From JAIBDK01 sp965261915 (GTDB taxonomy: Bacteria; Pseudomonadota; Gammaproteobacteria; Arenicellales; Poriferihabitantaceae): 64,000 bases of DNA. Location of the stretch: the NCBI GenBank assembly GCA_965261915.1, contig CBDHDW010000013.1, positions 1,488,001-1,552,000 of the forward strand, read 5' to 3'. Shown here piece after piece: positions 61,968 to 64,000 of the stretch (the stretch's first letter is position 1; each line of letters begins with the position of its first letter). Below the pieces are notes generated by a model, which saw nothing but the letters and a program-made list of their open reading frames with translations, did not search any database and was not told the origin of the DNA. The position numbers and the translations under genes are program-made.

Positions 61968-63119
61968 TTGACCGGATCAGCCACAGTACCAAGCCCCAGC
62001 GCCCATGGCGGGTTTGCGAGAAACCGTGTTGAGAATCTGCTTGAAGATTCAGGAGTGTCTATTAATGGTGCAAACCCGTGGGATATTCGGGTAAACAACG
62101 ATTTATTTTTCAAGCGGGTAGTGGTTAACGGTTCGCTTGGATTGGGCGAATCTTATGTTGATGGCTGGTGGGATTGCGATCAGGTAGATGAAATGATTAA
62201 TCTTGTGCTTCGAGCTGAGCTTGCGGAAAATCACAAATATCTGAGTCACTTCATAGTTTGGTTCCAGGCGAATCTGTTTAATCTGCAAAAGCAATCCAGA
62301 TCTTTCGAAGTAGGTAAAAAGCACTACGATGTCGGTAACGACCTGTATGAAGCGATGCTCGATGAAAGAATGGTTTATACCTGCGGCTATTGGGCGCGGG
62401 CAAAAAACCTGAATGAGGCCCAGTACGACAAACTTGATCTGGTATGTCGAAAGATGAATCTCACACCAGGCATGAAGATTCTAGACATTGGTTGTGGCTG
62501 GGGCAGTTTCGCGAAATTTGCCGCGGAGAATTACAACGTCGACGTAACCGGTGTGACCGTTTCAAAAGAACAAGTCAGATTAGGCAAGGAACGATGCAAA
62601 GGTTTACCTGTCGATATCAGGCTTCAGGACTATCGTGATATCAAAGAGCAATTTGACGGCATTGTTTCTCTGGGGATGTTCGAACACGTAGGTCACAAAA
62701 ATTCTAAAGCGTACATGCAGGTTGCTAATCGTTGCTTGAAGACTGGTGGTCAGTTTTTGCTGCATACCATTGGCAAAAATGACTCAAGATCCGGCGTTGA
62801 CCCATGGATTTCAAAATATATTTTCCCCAATGGCGAGATCCCGTCGCTCAAACAAATATCTAACGCAACCGAACGAGTACTAGTGATCGAAGATGTACAT
62901 AACTTCGGACCCGATTACGATAAAACTTTAATGGCCTGGTGCGCTAATTTTAATCGTGCCTGGCCCAAACTCAAGAATCAATATTCTGATCGCTTTCACC
63001 GAACGTGGAATTACTATTTAAAAATTTGTGCTGGTGCTTTTCGTGCCCGAGACCTGCAACTTTGGCAAATCATGTTATCCAAGGATGCGCCTGCTGGCGC
63101 TTATAGAAGGCCAGAATAG
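61968..63119 (+). CDS. cfa: Cyclopropane-fatty-acyl-phospholipid synthase
   Basis: S-adenosylmethionine-dependent enzyme of 383 residues that adds a methylene bridge to membrane unsaturated fatty acids. Seen are NPWDIRVNNDLFFKRVVVNG, GLGESYVDGWWDCDQVDEM, the phospholipid/bicarbonate region HYDVGNDLYEAMLDERMVYT and CGYWARAKNLNEAQ, SAM motif ILDIGCGWGSFAKFAAENY, SLGMFEHVGHKNSKAYM and the ending RARDLQLWQIML. The start TTG 61968 is supported by GGAGGAG at 61958-61964. It probably aids stress and acid tolerance. Confidence 0.95.
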   Translation: MTGSATVPSPSAHGGFARNRVENLLEDSGVSINGANPWDIRVNNDLFFKRVVVNGSLGLGESYVDGWWDCDQVDEMINLVLRAELAENHKYLSHFIVWFQANLFNLQKQSRSFEVGKKHYDVGNDLYEAMLDERMVYTCGYWARAKNLNEAQYDKLDLVCRKMNLTPGMKILDIGCGWGSFAKFAAENYNVDVTGVTVSKEQVRLGKERCKGLPVDIRLQDYRDIKEQFDGIVSLGMFEHVGHKNSKAYMQVANRCLKTGGQFLLHTIGKNDSRSGVDPWISKYIFPNGEIPSLKQISNATERVLVIEDVHNFGPDYDKTLMAWCANFNRAWPKLKNQYSDRFHRTWNYYLKICAGAFRARDLQLWQIMLSKDAPAGAYRRPE

Positions 63120-63403
63120 ACAATAGATACACAGTTCCTTAAAACTTTTTGAGTCTTATCTTCCTTAGTCTCGCCGAATTCAATCATGCTCAATTTACAT
63201 GGCAATCGGGTAAATTATAATTTGCCAGTGACAAAGCTAATTTCCTGCTAAAGCAGGATTACCGCTCGACTTAAATTTGATAGCCTGCGCGTTTTGGCAT
63301 GAGTTATTGTTAAATCTGGCGTTTTCAGCATCTGAATCAAGCGGCCACCTAGTCAACGTCTTTCACCTCGATTCCATCTTTAAATTCTATTCCTGTAATC
63401 ACC
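63120..63403. other. Intergenic DNA with a gene-end remnant before IS66 copy 3
   Basis: No complete gene. The hairpin CCTGCTAAAGCAGG at about 63243-63256 may end the cfa transcript. Next to the IS, minus-strand 63353-63403 reads VITGIEFKDGIEVKDVD then stop, like the C-terminus of a gene cut off by the IS66 insertion. Confidence 0.4.
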
Positions 63404-64000
63404 GTAACTGCCCAGGTACCCTAAGGAATAATTCTCTTGCCTGAGGAATCCCGATGTGATTCATTAAGATTATGATTTTTCCAGACGCACCCAAAGGTTA
63501 TGTTTCCGTTGAGGCTTATGAAGAGCTGAAGCAGAAGAATGCCCGGCTTGAACAAACGATAGCCCTGCTTGTGGCTCGCATTGAAGACCTTGAGCGTCGC
63601 CTCAGCTTGAACAGCAGCAACAGTAGCAAGCCGCCTTCAAGCGACGGCCTAAAGAAGCCCAAGGCTGAACCCAGAACCAAAAGTCTGCGGAGAAAATCCG
63701 GTAAAAAGTCAGGCGGGCAGAAAAGCCACAAGGGAAGCACTCTGTGCCAAACGGCAGACCCCGATCATGTTGAAGATCACTTTCCTTCTGTCTGCGGGCA
63801 ATGTGGCACGCCCTTATCGCCATCAATGGCCGGGGATTACGCCGCACGACAGGTGTTTGACCTGCCCGAGCCACAGCCCTTGGTGACAACCGAACACCGG
63901 GCGCATATCTGCCTTTGTGGCCACTGTGGAGAAACAACCAAGGCTGCGTTTCCTCTGGAGGTGAAGGCACCCGTACAGTACGGGCCACGCATTGCCGGAG
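63404..64000 (+). mobile_element. IS66-family insertion sequence, copy 3 (continues past window)
   Basis: Starts with GTAACTGCCCAGG at 63404, as copies 1 and 2. Only one GGAATAATTCTCTT unit lies before the gene. The right end and the second target repeat are outside the window. The expected 8-bp repeat would be TAATCACC (63396-63403). Confidence 0.93.
63472..64000 (+). CDS. IS66-family transposase TnpC, copy 3 (partial)
   Basis: The first 176 codons are seen: MIFPDAPKGYVSVEAYEELK, the coiled coil, SLNSSNSSKPPSSDG, and the Cys-rich zinc domain. It keeps the KKSGGQKSHKG and HICLCGHCG variants of copy 1, so it is closer to copy 1 than to copy 2. The frame is open to the window edge. Confidence 0.92.
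   Translation, partial: MIFPDAPKGYVSVEAYEELKQKNARLEQTIALLVARIEDLERRLSLNSSNSSKPPSSDGLKKPKAEPRTKSLRRKSGKKSGGQKSHKGSTLCQTADPDHVEDHFPSVCGQCGTPLSPSMAGDYAARQVFDLPEPQPLVTTEHRAHICLCGHCGETTKAAFPLEVKAPVQYGPRIAG

Noticed and set aside
1..64000. CRISPR arrays, rRNA genes, integron attC sites
   Set aside because: No regularly spaced repeats, rRNA segments or attC-like sites were noticed while reading. The tandem repeats found are short homopolymers and the 14-bp IS66 leader unit.

Overview
The window looks like a piece of a marine or marine-host-associated gammaproteobacterial chromosome with moderate GC. Genes pointing that way are uvrD, polA with a DUF2782-type neighbour, cfa, an RbgA/YlqF GTPase, DUF3461 and DUF2237 proteins, sufS-sufE, an ectoine hydrolase, a taurine:pyruvate aminotransferase, and a two-component pair of the 'proteobacterial dedicated sortase' type. 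Insertion sequences are very dense. There are three near-identical IS1380-family copies, two fragments of a second IS1380-type element, three IS66 copies (one cut by the window end), two IS630 copies (one split by an IS1634 element), one IS1595-type copy, and IS5 and ISAs1 remnants. Many genes are broken, several by internal deletion. This pattern fits a recently host-restricted or bottlenecked lineage, but that is inference.

Layout. 1-9.4 kb: YlqF GTPase (partial), IS1380 copy 1, NRDE protein, DUF2237, a DadA-like oxidase, then a leftward operon (AMP-dependent acyl-CoA ligase, ketopantoate-reductase-like, histidine phosphatase). 9.4-20 kb: IS1380 copy 2, DUF4396 plus cytochrome c, a glycosyltransferase split by a G22 tract, ectoine hydrolase, D-amino-acid transaminase, GIY-YIG, DUF3461, TauE/SafE, a deleted HAD, and sufS-sufE. 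20.2-28.8 kb: an almost pure IS island (IS630, IS630 interrupted by IS1634, two inverted IS66) holding tRNA-Met and scraps of older genes.

28.9-35.5 kb: a tightly packed leftward operon (2OG-Fe(II) oxygenase, PhnZ-like HD-domain protein, AhpD-like protein, glutathione S-transferase) downstream of a polar amino-acid-type ABC transporter that is a partial tandem duplication. 35.5-40.8 kb: an IS1595-type element, a second AhpD-like gene, a short XRE regulator, a cupin-like gene split by IS1380 copy 3, and a deleted trans-sulfuration gene. 40.9-47.3 kb: an ADP-ribosylglycohydrolase-like gene, a second ABC transporter whose permease genes are separated by a deleted IS1380-type element, a deleted Rieske oxygenase, and a binding protein. 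47.3-52.4 kb: a Gfo/Idh/MocA dehydrogenase and two class-III aminotransferases. 52.6-63.1 kb: housekeeping and signalling genes (uvrD, sortase-system regulator and kinase, DUF2782-like, polA, cfa). The window ends inside IS66 copy 3.

Taken together, the accessory part looks like uptake and oxidation of small amino compounds (taurine, ectoine or other substituted amines and amino acids), in the process of being dismantled by IS activity and deletion. The most unusual items are the 2OG/HD oxygenase operon, the out-of-frame poly-G tract in a glycosyltransferase, the 89-bp target duplication around IS1634, and the tandem ABC duplication.
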